Assembly: GCA_015179045.1 (NCBI GenBank)
Contig: WHUZ01000001.1
Coordinates: 2,728,001-2,792,000, forward strand
Origin: Kalaharituber pfeilii
Taxonomy: Eukaryota > Ascomycota > Pezizomycetes > Pezizales > Pezizaceae
DNA length: 64,000 bases
Direction of reading: 5' to 3'
The position numbers and the translations under genes were made by a program. Each line of letters opens with the position of its first letter. The first letter of the stretch is position 1. The notes below the pieces were generated by a model that saw nothing but the letters and a program-made list of their open reading frames with translations, was not told where the DNA came from and did not search any database. Below, piece after piece: positions 34,825 to 45,242 of the stretch.

Positions 34825-35620
34825 TCAAACTAACTATTGCCACATTGTTCTTCAGGACCACCGTTCAACCGCGGGATAGAACGTCTATTCGTTCGTGTAG
34901 ACTCGTTCTGCTCGGCGAACGTTTTCTTGGCCTCATCAGAGATTGCATCGTCCTCGGTAGATAGGGACGCGGCCTTCTTGAGGTGGTGGGGTTCTGTGCT
35001 GTGAAATCATGGGCGATTTGAATATACTTTGAAAATGGAACCAAGTTCATTTCAACCGTCTTGCGGTGGCATGTCAATATACAAATCCTCGTTGCCCTAG
35101 AAAGGAAGGACACTAACTTACCTTGTCTCCGTACCCAATATGCATGCGAAAGGCTTCCCTGGTAGTGGAAACGGAACCTGAACCCTCTCAACCGTTTTAG
35201 TGATATCATTGATTAGAACTCCAGTGCACATGGTGATATCGATCCTTAACTCCTTTACTCTTCTCATGCCAACCCCGTTCAATCTCATCAAATAGCCTGT
35301 GTCCTGCATCCGCTACTAGTACTTCAATCCATCAGGCGCAATGTCTGGAAATAATTGTTTCATGGCATAGCCCAATATTGGCGGAATAGATCCAGCAATG
35401 CCTTTTGAGGGATTCAGGAGGCCTCCAATATGCGTCTATCTACCTTGACGGAATTCTCTAGCGTGACATTGGCGAGAGTACAGAATGTAATCTTCTCGAA
35501 TATAGTCATTCCATGGACCTTCCATTCCCAACGCCTCACATTCACGCTCAATAGAGTTCCTTCCTGGGACTTTATCTTCCTTGTAGTTCCAAATCAGCGT
35601 TCAGTTATTCCTTATTGCCA
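34825..35620 (-). pseudogene. Decayed protein-coding gene of unknown family with C-to-T type stops
   Basis: On the minus strand, protein-like sequence runs in order: WNYKEDKVPGRNSIERE, EALGMEGPWNDYIREDYI, GGLLNPSKGIAGSIPPILGY, LFPDIAPDG, EVLVADAGHRLFDEIERGWH, KGVKDRYHHVHWSSNQ, STTREAFRMHIGYGDK, an intron (gtaagt to ctag) that joins in phase to GNEDLYIDMPPQDG, then FHSTEPHHLKKAASLSTEDD and DEAKKTFAEQNESTRTNRRS. At least five in-frame stops (TGA or TAA) sit where CGA or CAA would give a continuous protein, for example after SSNQ and after PPQDG. One further frame change falls after APDG. I do not recognise the family. Confidence 0.65.
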
Positions 35621-37289
35621 AGCCGAGAATATATCTTATAATGATTACTCTTTATCGGAAGTGCTTACTAGCCAGACTACAATTAGAGTTCCTCACTTCA
35701 AGTGTATATAATTTGTTGAGTGTACAAATTCAAAAGGCTACGAGGTGTAGCCCCCACAATTTGGCGTTGATGCTACAGTGTATATTTTTGTTTGGTAATG
35801 ACAATATTAGTCTCGAGAATATTGCCACTACGATTAAGGTACGGTACAGTGATATATATAATAATTGGTAACGGAGTTAACTAGTATGCGTTGATAACTG
35901 GGGGCAAAAATGCCATGCCCTGAGCGAGACACAGATTCGAGAGTATAGAATTGAAGATACTGTGCAAAGTTGAAAGTTAAAGAACCGCGTGGCCTTGGTC
36001 TTTCTCGAAGTCACGCAGTCTGTAGTTATGACTTTATTGTATACACATCACTTAACATTTTTCAGCATTAGGGCAATAGCAAACAATCGGAATTTCAGAA
36101 AACTAATATCATTGCCAATTATATATTAACATTTTCAGCAATGACTTCAACTGAAAAATTATACCAGCTGTCATTGCCATTTCCAGCCTACAATGAATGG
36201 TACATGATTATCTTGAGCTTGCATACCCTGTGGAGAGTGGTAATTAACATATCATCGTTGCGTCATTTGAGACAGGATTGGTGCAGCAAGGTGTACAGGG
36301 AGTGGAGCAGAAGGGCAAGAGTCATAGTCGGAGATTGTTTAAAGCTCTTGAACCTGTGGCAGCAATAGTGCCAAACGATGATAATACTACGGACCTCCTT
36401 ATATGTATACTCGTTGAGCTAGAAAACCATATTGGTCCTCTTCCAGCATTCCCTCGGGTTGTTCCAATTAGCCCTAGGAAATGTGGTTCCTTCTATAAGG
36501 GGAACTATGTACTAGGGTGCAGGTGCGTTGTTATTGGAATTGGCTATGACAATCCACAAAGCGTAGGGCATCACTCTTGACAAAGCAATAGCATAGTTGA
36601 CCTAAAACTACTTTTTCCCTAGGTTGAACATAAGTTGTTCCCCAATTGTCATCAATTGACCTAAGCCGGGGTCCTGTTCTCGTGCCCAAACTATTTGCGG
36701 CCTCCCCCTCCAGGCGGTACCGTTCGCGAAATCAAATTATATACCTTCTTCCCATCTCCAATACATTCCTGTATAATTACCCCATTTATCCACTAGAAGC
36801 TCAGAATTTATGCTTACAAATGCACGCCGTGGAGTTGATGGGACTATCGTAACCCAACCCCACTTGCTTCCTCAGGGAGGAACATTTTTTTCGAAATAAC
36901 TAAACTATTCTAACATGAAAACTCAAGTAAGGCTGCATTCTTATCCGGATACCTACTTGTAGGGCTGGGGTGGATCAGGAAGCTGAGCGAAACAGATCCC
37001 GATAACGACCGACAGGCGCAAATCCTTGAAAGGGCAAAAAGCCTTTTGGAAATATCGGTTCTCATAGTATGCAAAGATTTTGTTACATACAGCTTAATGA
37101 AATTAAATAGAAACGCCTCTCATAATTAAGAAAAGCGCAGATGGATTCGTAGCTGCTTTTCATATTCAAAAGTTGCGAAAGGTTAGGTGTCCAGACCTTC
37201 AATTGTGCGCATATTTGGCAAATCCCACTTGACTGTTCTGGTACCCAGCCTACCACCTGACCTAAGGGGTATAATGCATCCCGTCAATT
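35621..37289. other. Repeat-like spacer
   Basis: AT-rich with no supported gene. At about 36673-36705 it holds cctgttctcgtgcccaaac followed by a gcggcctcc block shared with 51444-51480. Confidence 0.5.
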
Positions 37290-40048
37290 TTAAGCTGGCT
37301 TTTCATCATTTCGCATTTCTGGTTCACTATCCAAGATCCTTACTAGGTCCCCCACTTTAATACCAGGACTTGTTAACCGGCTCTTCACAGATAGATGCGT
37401 TGCATGTTGGCCAAATAAAATCCGGCCACCAATTTTTCTTGTTTTGGACAAGGTGACATAAGGCTCTTCATGTTTGACTGCAGTCTGCTGGTCAATACAG
37501 ACCATCTGACATCTCCTACAAGGACCAAGTAACTGCGTGAGAGCCCTAACGTTAGTGAGATATACTACTGAGCTATTACCCCGAAGGGAGCGTGAATGTC
37601 ACACAAACCTCAAGATACTCTCTCCCAATTTGTAAATGCTTCCATGTATCTTCAGCATATGGAGACTTATTTGGTCCTATCTCAGAAATCACAATATTTG
37701 CTCGAAATGCATCGATTTTAGCACCTTTTCCTCCTGAAAGCTTAATGATTTCATTCAAGTAATCAACACTGGACCTGTTTACAAGTAAGATAGGACTTTC
37801 ATTAGATAGAAGAATAGGTGGTTGTTTAGCTTCGCATATTGCGGTATCACAATTCGTAGCAGCGGCTAGGTGGGGCTTGAAGTGTCTTTTCGATGTCAGT
37901 GATGGAAATCGGGCTAAAGTGCACGGGACTCCAATCGCAGTTGAGAAAAATTCGATGATCTCCGGTTCGGAATATGTCATTGCATCAATTTTGTCTCCGC
38001 AGACGCGAGAAGCTGAGGTTTGAAGAGTATTGGCTTCGGGAAACGCCAGGGGAACGCTGATGGAATTGAAGCTTCCAACAGCGGTGACATTGAGCGCCCT
38101 GGCGGTCAGATCGATTGACGGCCTAATGAGGGCCATTTTATTGTACCTGAAATGGTAAGTACTTTCGCAAGTGTTTAAATACTCTAAGAGACATACTGTT
38201 TTTGATTCATAGCCGAGCCGGTTCCAAGATGTACTAAGCACCATTCTCTATCCCACTCAAGCCCATGGGGTTTGAGCTCCCATGTGACACCAGCAGGAAT
38301 TTTGTAACCACCACAGGATTTTATTGGATCTGAAAATATCAGCAGGTGAAGAGGCCATTTGCCGAAAAGGACTCAGCCTACAAATAGTAATACTCTCAAC
38401 CACCGCGCTGGCTTTTCCTCCCCAGTTACCCCTTACTGGCTCTTTATCTAGACTAGACCTCGCTTTTTCGACATAGAATTCCTTGAGAAATGCAACAAAA
38501 CGTGTGATATCTTTGTATGTTGTCATAGGTCCAATGCTAACTCTGATAGCTCCAGTAGGTTTACCATGCAACACATCCTGGTCGTCCCAGCATCTGTGCC
38601 CGGATTCGTAGTTTTGCTTGATCTCCCACGGCTTTAGGCCAATATAGGATTCAATACCACCAGGATTACACAGACCGCCTGTTCGGATGTGAATACCCTT
38701 AATTGCAGCAAGCTTCTCCACCTCGGAATATCCCACCCAGCCACCATCGGACCGTTTCATGTTGAATGTTACTATAGGTCCTTGCCGCGCAGACCAATCG
38801 TCACTCCATGGGCATCCATCCTGAAAGTGAAGAGGTTCCGAATACACTTTGCAAACATGTCGTTTATTGTAATGTTCTAATCTCAATAGGTGCTGATAGA
38901 GGCACATCGCCAATGCAGTTGTATGTTTTGATATCTGAGAATAATCCCCAAATAATTGTCGTTGTACATCAATTGCATTGTCCAATGCAAGAATGGAATG
39001 GAAGGGTAATGTCCCATCCTCCATATTTTCGTGTGGGACTCCGTTCCTTTTCGCGTGAAAATGTTCATTTTGAGCTATCACGGCAGCAACTGTCCCTCCC
39101 CCAAAGTAACGACGACGCTCCAAGAACTCCGTCATGCCTGGAGTTGCCTTGCGTACAAGAAGGCCACCCAAATCAGGGTAACCGAACATCTTGTAGAAGC
39201 TAACCACGGCAAAATCTGGTTCGATGGATGAGATATCCAGAGCCGCGGTTGTAACTAATGCTGCCGCATCGACGAGTGACCAGAAGTTGTGACCAGAGGT
39301 CCTCAATTTTGTAGGCCACGATAGTGGCAGCCTGCGCCCAGAGAAATTCGACTGTGCAGGATACACGAAAAGTCCTTGATGAAAAGAATTGGGCTCTCGC
39401 TCGGTAGGTCCACAACATAGCCACGCTTCTACCTCGCCGTCACTCACGAAACATTTGGCACTCCCTGATGTTTCTCTAATTCCAACAGCACTTGTATGAC
39501 AATCTTTATGATAACGATAGGGAAATGTTCCTTGTGCACTGAAGGCCTCCATGACCAATTTCATCCCGGCAGTAGCGCTTGCGCAGAAAACAATATCATA
39601 CTCCTCTGGACTTGCATTGAATAGCCGAAGCACTTTGAGCCGAGTGTCTCTTATCCGTTTGCTGGTTAACTGTGAGGAGGGTGATTGTGAATGCGGATTC
39701 CCATAGAGGTTGGACAGCAGATCGTCAGAAATCTGGCGGATTAGAGAAGAGGCATATATAGTTGTCCCAGCATGATCAAGATATGTGACATCTAGATATA
39801 CCACCAGCCATTAGTAATTTAATCATATGTCACCTGCACGCACACTCACCTTCAAGCTGAGGATATTCTTTTGCCCTCAGCTTGTCGACAGCTGCATTGT
39901 AGCCATTTTGTACGAGTTCATTCCTTAGTTCCCCTGCATGAGAATCCATCTCCTCTTGGGTATTTCTATCGTCATTGTCATCGAGGGGAGCGCGGTCTGC
40001 GATGCTGAGCCAGCCTGTCGATTTGATGAGATTATGAAGCAAGTTCAT
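37290..40048 (-). CDS. hxB: Molybdenum cofactor sulfurase (HxB/MOCOS)
   Basis: It transfers sulfur from cysteine to Moco to activate xanthine dehydrogenase and aldehyde oxidase-type enzymes. Exons: 39850-40048, 38382-39791, 38197-38329, 37609-38146 and 37290-37532. All are GT-AG and in phase, giving 840 aa. The NifS-like aminotransferase part has YLDHAGTT, NLYGNPHSQSPSS, the SFYKMFGYPDLGGLLVRK lysine loop that binds PLP, YFGGGTVA, and HIRTGGLCNPGG with the persulfide-type Cys. The C-terminal MOSC part has YPIKSCGGYKIPAGV, GLEWDREWCLVH, QYNKMALIRP, FRANIVI, and LLGPCRRCQMVCID. Aspergillus hxB is the model. The start in exon 1 is the first Met of an open frame ending KEYPQLE. Its upstream region faces the U2B'' gene, suggesting a shared promoter region. 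Confidence 0.96.
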
Positions 40049-40723
40049 CGGGCATTTCTCGCTCTTGAAGATGATCCAAGCTATCTTCGATATGAGAATG
40101 CATCAGCGATAGATTAGGGTGGAGGTGATGAGGTACTTAAGGTCTCGGTTCCTGCTAAGGTTCCCTGTGTGGCAATCAAGACGTCGGCGGAGGCCTCCGC
40201 TAGACGCCGGGATGTGGAGATATGACAGGCGCGAGGCTCGTTGCTCGTTGCTCGTTGCTCGAAGCTCGTGGCAGGCACGTTATGAGGTCAGCACTTACGC
40301 TTTACTCTTGCAGGAAGCAGCTCTGCAATGAATTAATGAATGACTCCCCGCGGTCCGCAGCTGGGCGAACTTTGCATGCGCGAGAGTGCCAAAGCCCCAG
40401 CGAGCCAGGAATGAAGCAGTCTTCCGCTTGAGCGCGTCTCCGCTGGTCCTTCTGCATTTTCTGCAATACGCCGACTGCAGCCGACATTCAGTTGTAGAGT
40501 ACAGCTGAGCTGCACGGCTCCGAGACTGCATCATGAAATCTTGGCAGACTAAACTCTAGCGACAGCGGGCGCTGCATCAAGCAGACAACACTTCAAGGCA
40601 AGGCTAGCTGTCTCCAATCCTCCATTTACTAAGTACGACTTGTTCTCCTCACCATTGCACACCCTGTGCAAGTGTAGACATACGGTAGCATCTATATACA
40701 CCATCCCGCCTGACTCCGGCTCA
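40049..40723. promoter_or_regulatory. Divergent intergenic region between hxB and the U2B'' gene
   Basis: 676 nt separate two divergent starts. A short tandem array, gctcgtt repeated four times with a variant, lies at about 40236-40270. The region is more GC-rich than most spacers. No core promoter was identified. Confidence 0.5.
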
Positions 40724-41374
40724 ATGTCTACCGCACCAGGGACAACCGGCCCCGGCCGCTCCACTGTTGGCATTCCAGCAAACCAGACCCTCTATGTGAC
40801 GAACCTCAATGATAAGATCAACAAACAGGATCTACGGATGGCTCTGTACACGATATTCTCAACATATGGCACAGTCCTGGACGTGGTAGCACTCAAGACG
40901 ATGAAGATGCGTGGGCAGGCACACATTGTGTTCCGGGATGTGAATAGTGCTGGTGCGGCAATGAGGGCTTTACAGGGCTTCAATTTCCTAGGAAAGGAGA
41001 TGGTACGTCTCTAACATTCTCGTGCCTTATACGAGCGTTGCACAACCTAAATTGACTATTATATCTACAGAGAATCCAGTATGCAAAATCTAAATCAGAC
41101 ATTATTGCAAGGCTGGATGGAACATACGCCGCACCGACCTCTGCGGCTGCAAAAGCTACTGCAGGCGCAGCTGCGAATACTCCCTTTGCACCACTGCCAG
41201 GCCAGGCGCCGGGTGCGGGCACAGTTCCAAGTACCACTGCGAGAGAAAGTACCCCTCAGGGCGTAAAGCGACAAAGGGAGGAGGAGGAGAGTGGTATGTT
41301 CAACTCCCTCTCTATAGGATAGGAGCTGCTAACATTCCCCAGATGAGGAGGCGGAGATGGAGACTGAGGACTAA
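40724..41374 (+). CDS. U2 snRNP B''/U1A-type RRM protein
   Basis: This is a spliceosomal U2 (or U1) snRNP protein that binds a stem-loop of its snRNA. Exons: 40724-41002, 41071-41293 and 41343-41374; GT-AG, in phase, 177 aa. RNP2 is TLYVTNLNDKINKQDL. The RNP1-type strand is RGQAHIVFRDVNSAGAAMRAL, followed by GFNFLGKEMRIQYAKSKSDII, a motif specific to the U1A/U2B'' family. The RRM is followed by an Ala/Pro-rich linker and an acidic tail (REEEES, DEEAEMETED). Only one RRM is present, unlike the metazoan two-RRM proteins but like yeast Msl1, so U2B'' is preferred over U1A. Confidence 0.9.
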
Positions 41375-42704
41375 ACAATTTGGTAATTTACGCAGCGTCC
41401 GAGCTACAACATTTACCATTAACTCAAATATACACAACACATCGAGATTTTGATTAGAATTCGGGGGCAAGGGAACACAAGCATTAAGAACAGATACTGA
41501 CGCGAGAGCTTGTACCATACGAACTGAAAGTACACCTTAAAAAACTGTGTTACGTGGTTAAATGTATAGCACCCTCCTTAGCTTGTTCTACATGGTTTCG
41601 TTTACTTGGTATATCTCGTTTCTCCACCTGCTGACTTGCAACAGCCTCGACAGGTAAGTGAAGTCCTACACAACTACCCACAATCCCCAGCCATATTTGG
41701 ATATAATTCTTGAGTGTAATCTCGTATGTGCTTCCAACGTTATCCCCTCCCCGCCACTCCTCAAGCGTAGAAGCTGTTGCACACGGGTGGATGAACCAAA
41801 AAGGCTTTCCCTCAATTGGGTGATCCTAGAGATGCTCCGGAGTGGTTAGCAACGGGTGCTTTAGCACTGGAATGATTTTACTGACTCCCTGTGAAACGGC
41901 TCCCATCATGCCGATACTCTGAATTTCCCTACCGTGTTCATTGGGTTGGACAAGATATTTATATATGTCATCCAAGGATGCCGGTGTGCCATTAATTGTC
42001 ATGTTGAAGTACAGAACTGGCACACAGTAAATGGGAGACAGCACGATGTGGTATCCTATGAGCGCGATTTTTGCATGTGATCTCTTAGGTGCAAGGTATT
42101 CCTAAGGTTCCAGTTCAGATGAACTCAGGCAAATGCACCTATGGAGTAGTATATCGTACTGGTCATCATCATCTTCTTCTAATATAGTTTCCTCCTCGGG
42201 TGTCGTATCATTGGTTTTAGCGTCCGGTTCAATGGTTGTCTCGTAGATGATAGTCTGATAAGTATTTGCAGCGTCCTAAATTCTTGAACTGTCACCAATA
42301 ACCGAAACGCAAATATACTTGTGCTATACGGATTGGCCTACTCGAGAGGTGTACGTCCTTGAGAGAACACCTTTCCATTTGGATAAAACTTGCGAGAAAT
42401 GCTCCAGGGCCTCAACAAATTCGGCTGGGGTTAGGAACGGAAACTGCTCCATGAGACGAGAATGTGCTTGTGGAGTCCGAGATGGCTACCTATGGGCCTG
42501 TCATCAAGAGCTCTTGCCAAGCTTTCAAGCTCAAGCACTTCATGCAATCCACCTGATCCATGAGACTGCTCTGATTCTAAACTATCTCCAAGTTACCCAT
42601 CCCAGTCTACTAACTCCTTACCTCTAGAACGATAGTAGAGTGCTGCTCCTATCGTCGTGCAAATCATCAGTCCAAAACTGTCACATCACTAGCCTGCTAT
42701 TTCA
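41375..42704. other. Spacer between the U2B'' gene and ARPC1
   Basis: No supported gene. ORFs are short and interrupted. It is presumed to include the ARPC1 promoter. Confidence 0.5.
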
Positions 42705-44020
42705 ATGTCTACTCCAGAAGTCAACCTCCTCTTCCACCAGCCCATCAACGACCACTCCTTCTCACAAGACCGCTCTCTCCTCGCAGTAACCAGAGACAGC
42801 AACGTCGAGCTCTACACGCGAAGTGGAAAGGGATTCACTCTTAAGGATGAGCTTAAGGGGCATGACAAGACAGTTACTTCCGTGGACATTGCCCCGTCCG
42901 GCAAAATTGTGACATGCTCACAAGGTAAGAGGTGCTCACTCTGCCCCTCTCTGTGGTTTCAATCTTCTAAGCATACTTTTTTCCTTCAATTCAGACAGGA
43001 ATGCCCTCGTATGGGAACCCTCCCCCGAAAGCGGGTGGAAACCAACACTCGTCCTCCTGCGCCTCAACCGCGCTGCAACCTTCGTTCGCTGGTCTCCCGA
43101 CGAGAAGAAATTTGCCGTCGGTTCTGGTGCCCGTGCAATTGCAATCTGCTACTTCGAAGAGGAAAATGACTGGTGGGTATCGAAGCACATTAAGAAGCCT
43201 CTCCGTTCAACCGTGCTCTCAGTTGCATGGCACCCGAACTCGGTTCTGCTTGCCGCAGGTTCAACAGATGCTCATGCCCGTGTGTTCTCGTCATTCATCA
43301 AGGGAGTCGATGTTAAACCGAACCCAACTGCTTGGGGTGAAAGAATCCCATTCAACACTGTCTGCGGTGAATTCACTAATAACTCTGGCGGGTGGGTCCA
43401 TTCCGTCGGGTTCTCCCCCAGTGGTGACGTTCTAGCGTTCGCGGCACACGACTCGTCCATCACTTTAGTCTACCCGAGCGCTCCGGAGCAAGCTCCACAA
43501 GCCATCATCACCGTCACTACCCCAATGCTGCCATTTTTGAGTTTGGCCTGGTTAAATGAGAACGAGCTGGTTGCGGGAGGGCACGATTGCCAGCCGGTTG
43601 TATTCCAGGGTAGTATCAATGGTTGGAAGTTGGCGTACTCTGTTGATGATCCGTCGAAGACTTCTAGAGAGTCGGAGAAGGAGGCTTCGGCTTTGCATAT
43701 GTTTAGGCAGATGGATTTGAAAGGAAAGGATACGGATGATAGCACGTTGAGAACTATTCATCAGAATACCATTGTGTATGTTTTATTATCCTTAGGATTG
43801 TTTTTCTGTATGCTAACATAATGATGAACAGGACTATCCGGGCATATGAAGGAGGGCCTGGAAATGTCACGAAATTTTCTACTACAGGGTAAGTGTTACT
43901 GTTCTATTATAGTTTAATTTGGCGGCGCAGTCAGCCTATATGCTAATCTCTAATTGACTTCTAATTGGCAGTGTTGATGGGAGAATTGTCATCTTCCCCA
44001 AGACTCCTCGACGTGCATAG
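42705..44020 (+). CDS. ARC40: Arp2/3 complex subunit 1 (ARPC1/Arc40), WD40 protein
   Basis: This beta-propeller subunit of the Arp2/3 complex nucleates branched actin at endocytic patches. Exons: 42705-42924, 42995-43775, 43832-43888 and 43972-44020; GT-AG, in phase, 368 aa. Blades include INDHSFSQDRSLLAVTRDSN..ELY, KTVTSVDIAPSGKIVTCSQDRNALVWEP, ATFVRWSPDEKKFAVGSGAR, HIKKPLRSTVLSVAWHPNSV, GSTDAHARVFSSFIKGVD, GWVHSVGFSPSGDVLAFAAHDS and LAWLNENELVAGGHDCQPVVF. The late HQNTIVTIRAYEGGPGNVTK and FSTTGVDGRIVIF are signatures of ARPC1. The length equals the family norm. The 5' part of exon 1 has good codon character from the ATG. Confidence 0.96.
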
Positions 44021-45140
44021 GCCGGGGGCAGGCTATTCTACCTCCAAAATGCAGCATTGTACTTATTCTTCATGTCAAGGCATGAATTTTGGATCATCTT
44101 AAGGGAATAAGAGCTAGAATATCATTTCCAGAACTCATTCATGAAAGGCAAAATTCCATTTTGAGGACATTTTATTCAGGTGCTGAGAGAAAAGAAAAGA
44201 AAAGTAAAAAAAAAGAATAAACAGGAAATAATAAGCAAATCCTAACCAACCTGACCAATCTCATAAAGGGTGCGAAGATATTGACTTGACGGAAGAGAGT
44301 TCAGGAGAATGCGCTATTGCTGACTACGCGTTATAACATTGTGATGGGCAATCCACCCAATTACTTTGATAATGAAACCTGGGCTCGGCTTATAAATTCT
44401 CCAAGCATCGATTATTTGAAACTTGTACGTTTTAATCAAGCTATATAAGTTTTAGGATTTAGGGATATACTAGAGGTGATTTGGGAACAACGTGGGAAAT
44501 GCTAGGATTTAAGTGCAGTAGAACTTAGTGTGAGCGTATTGTAGTCCATTGATGTTGGACAACCCCCTTTTCCAGCTTGGAAATCGAACCGGGGGCGTCA
44601 ATTCTATACCTCTCTATCACAAGTATAGACAACAAACCACTTCAAGCTATAGGTCAGTTTGAACAGTTAATAACTCCCTCTCCTCTTGTGTCCCCGTCCC
44701 ACCCCTCTGTCCCAACGTCCCTTCAGTAACCGCTCCGGCAGCCTCTCCAGCAGAAGCTCGAACAACTGCTCGAACAGTCTCTCCAGTAGTCCTCCAACAA
44801 CCCTTCCAGCAGCTCCCCCTATAGCTGCCTTTTCCCGGATAACGCAAATTATTCCTTGTTAGGTTGAATACTCCCATGTGTTATTCTGATTGTCGCTTTT
44901 CTATTGTTTCAATTTTCTCCAATAGTTTGTTGTTTTTCCATTTCCTTATATCATATGCCAATGTCATCTTCATTCTAATTTTCAAGGGACTGTGGGTACA
45001 TGGGGGGTTTCCAGGACGGTCCGGGTTATATAATCTGGTCGGTAGAGGAATCCTGGCTAAGTTTGACATGAATTCCAAAGCGAGATGGGTGTACCTCTTA
45101 AAGACGTAATTGGTAGGTGCATGGGGTGGGTGCATGGGAC
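44021..45140. other. Repeat-bearing spacer
   Basis: Besides the SINE-like copy at 44540-44665, there is ccagcag-rich simple sequence at 44740-44815. No supported gene. Confidence 0.5.
44540..44665 (-). repeat. Partial SINE-like repeat, copy B
   Basis: The block order is gtccattgatgttggacaac, then aatcgaaccggggg (a B-box on the minus strand, about 44582-44595), then tcaattctatacctctc, then taggtcagtttgaac. These match the copies at 21.8, 51.2 and 62.5 kb. Confidence 0.6.
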
Positions 45141-45174
45141 TCGATACGGAGAGTGGGATTCTGTTCATGCTGGC

Positions 45175-45176
<2 letters not shown>

Positions 45177-45242
<66 letters not shown>
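45177..45242. repeat. 66-nt uninterrupted T tract
   Basis: A run of 66 consecutive T occurs, the longest homopolymer in the window. It may be the tail of a minus-strand retroposed sequence or an assembly artefact. Confidence 0.95.

Noticed and set aside
40222..40534. Several overlapping ORFs in the hxB/U2B'' divergent region
   Set aside because: GC-rich promoter sequence gives chance ORFs on both strands.
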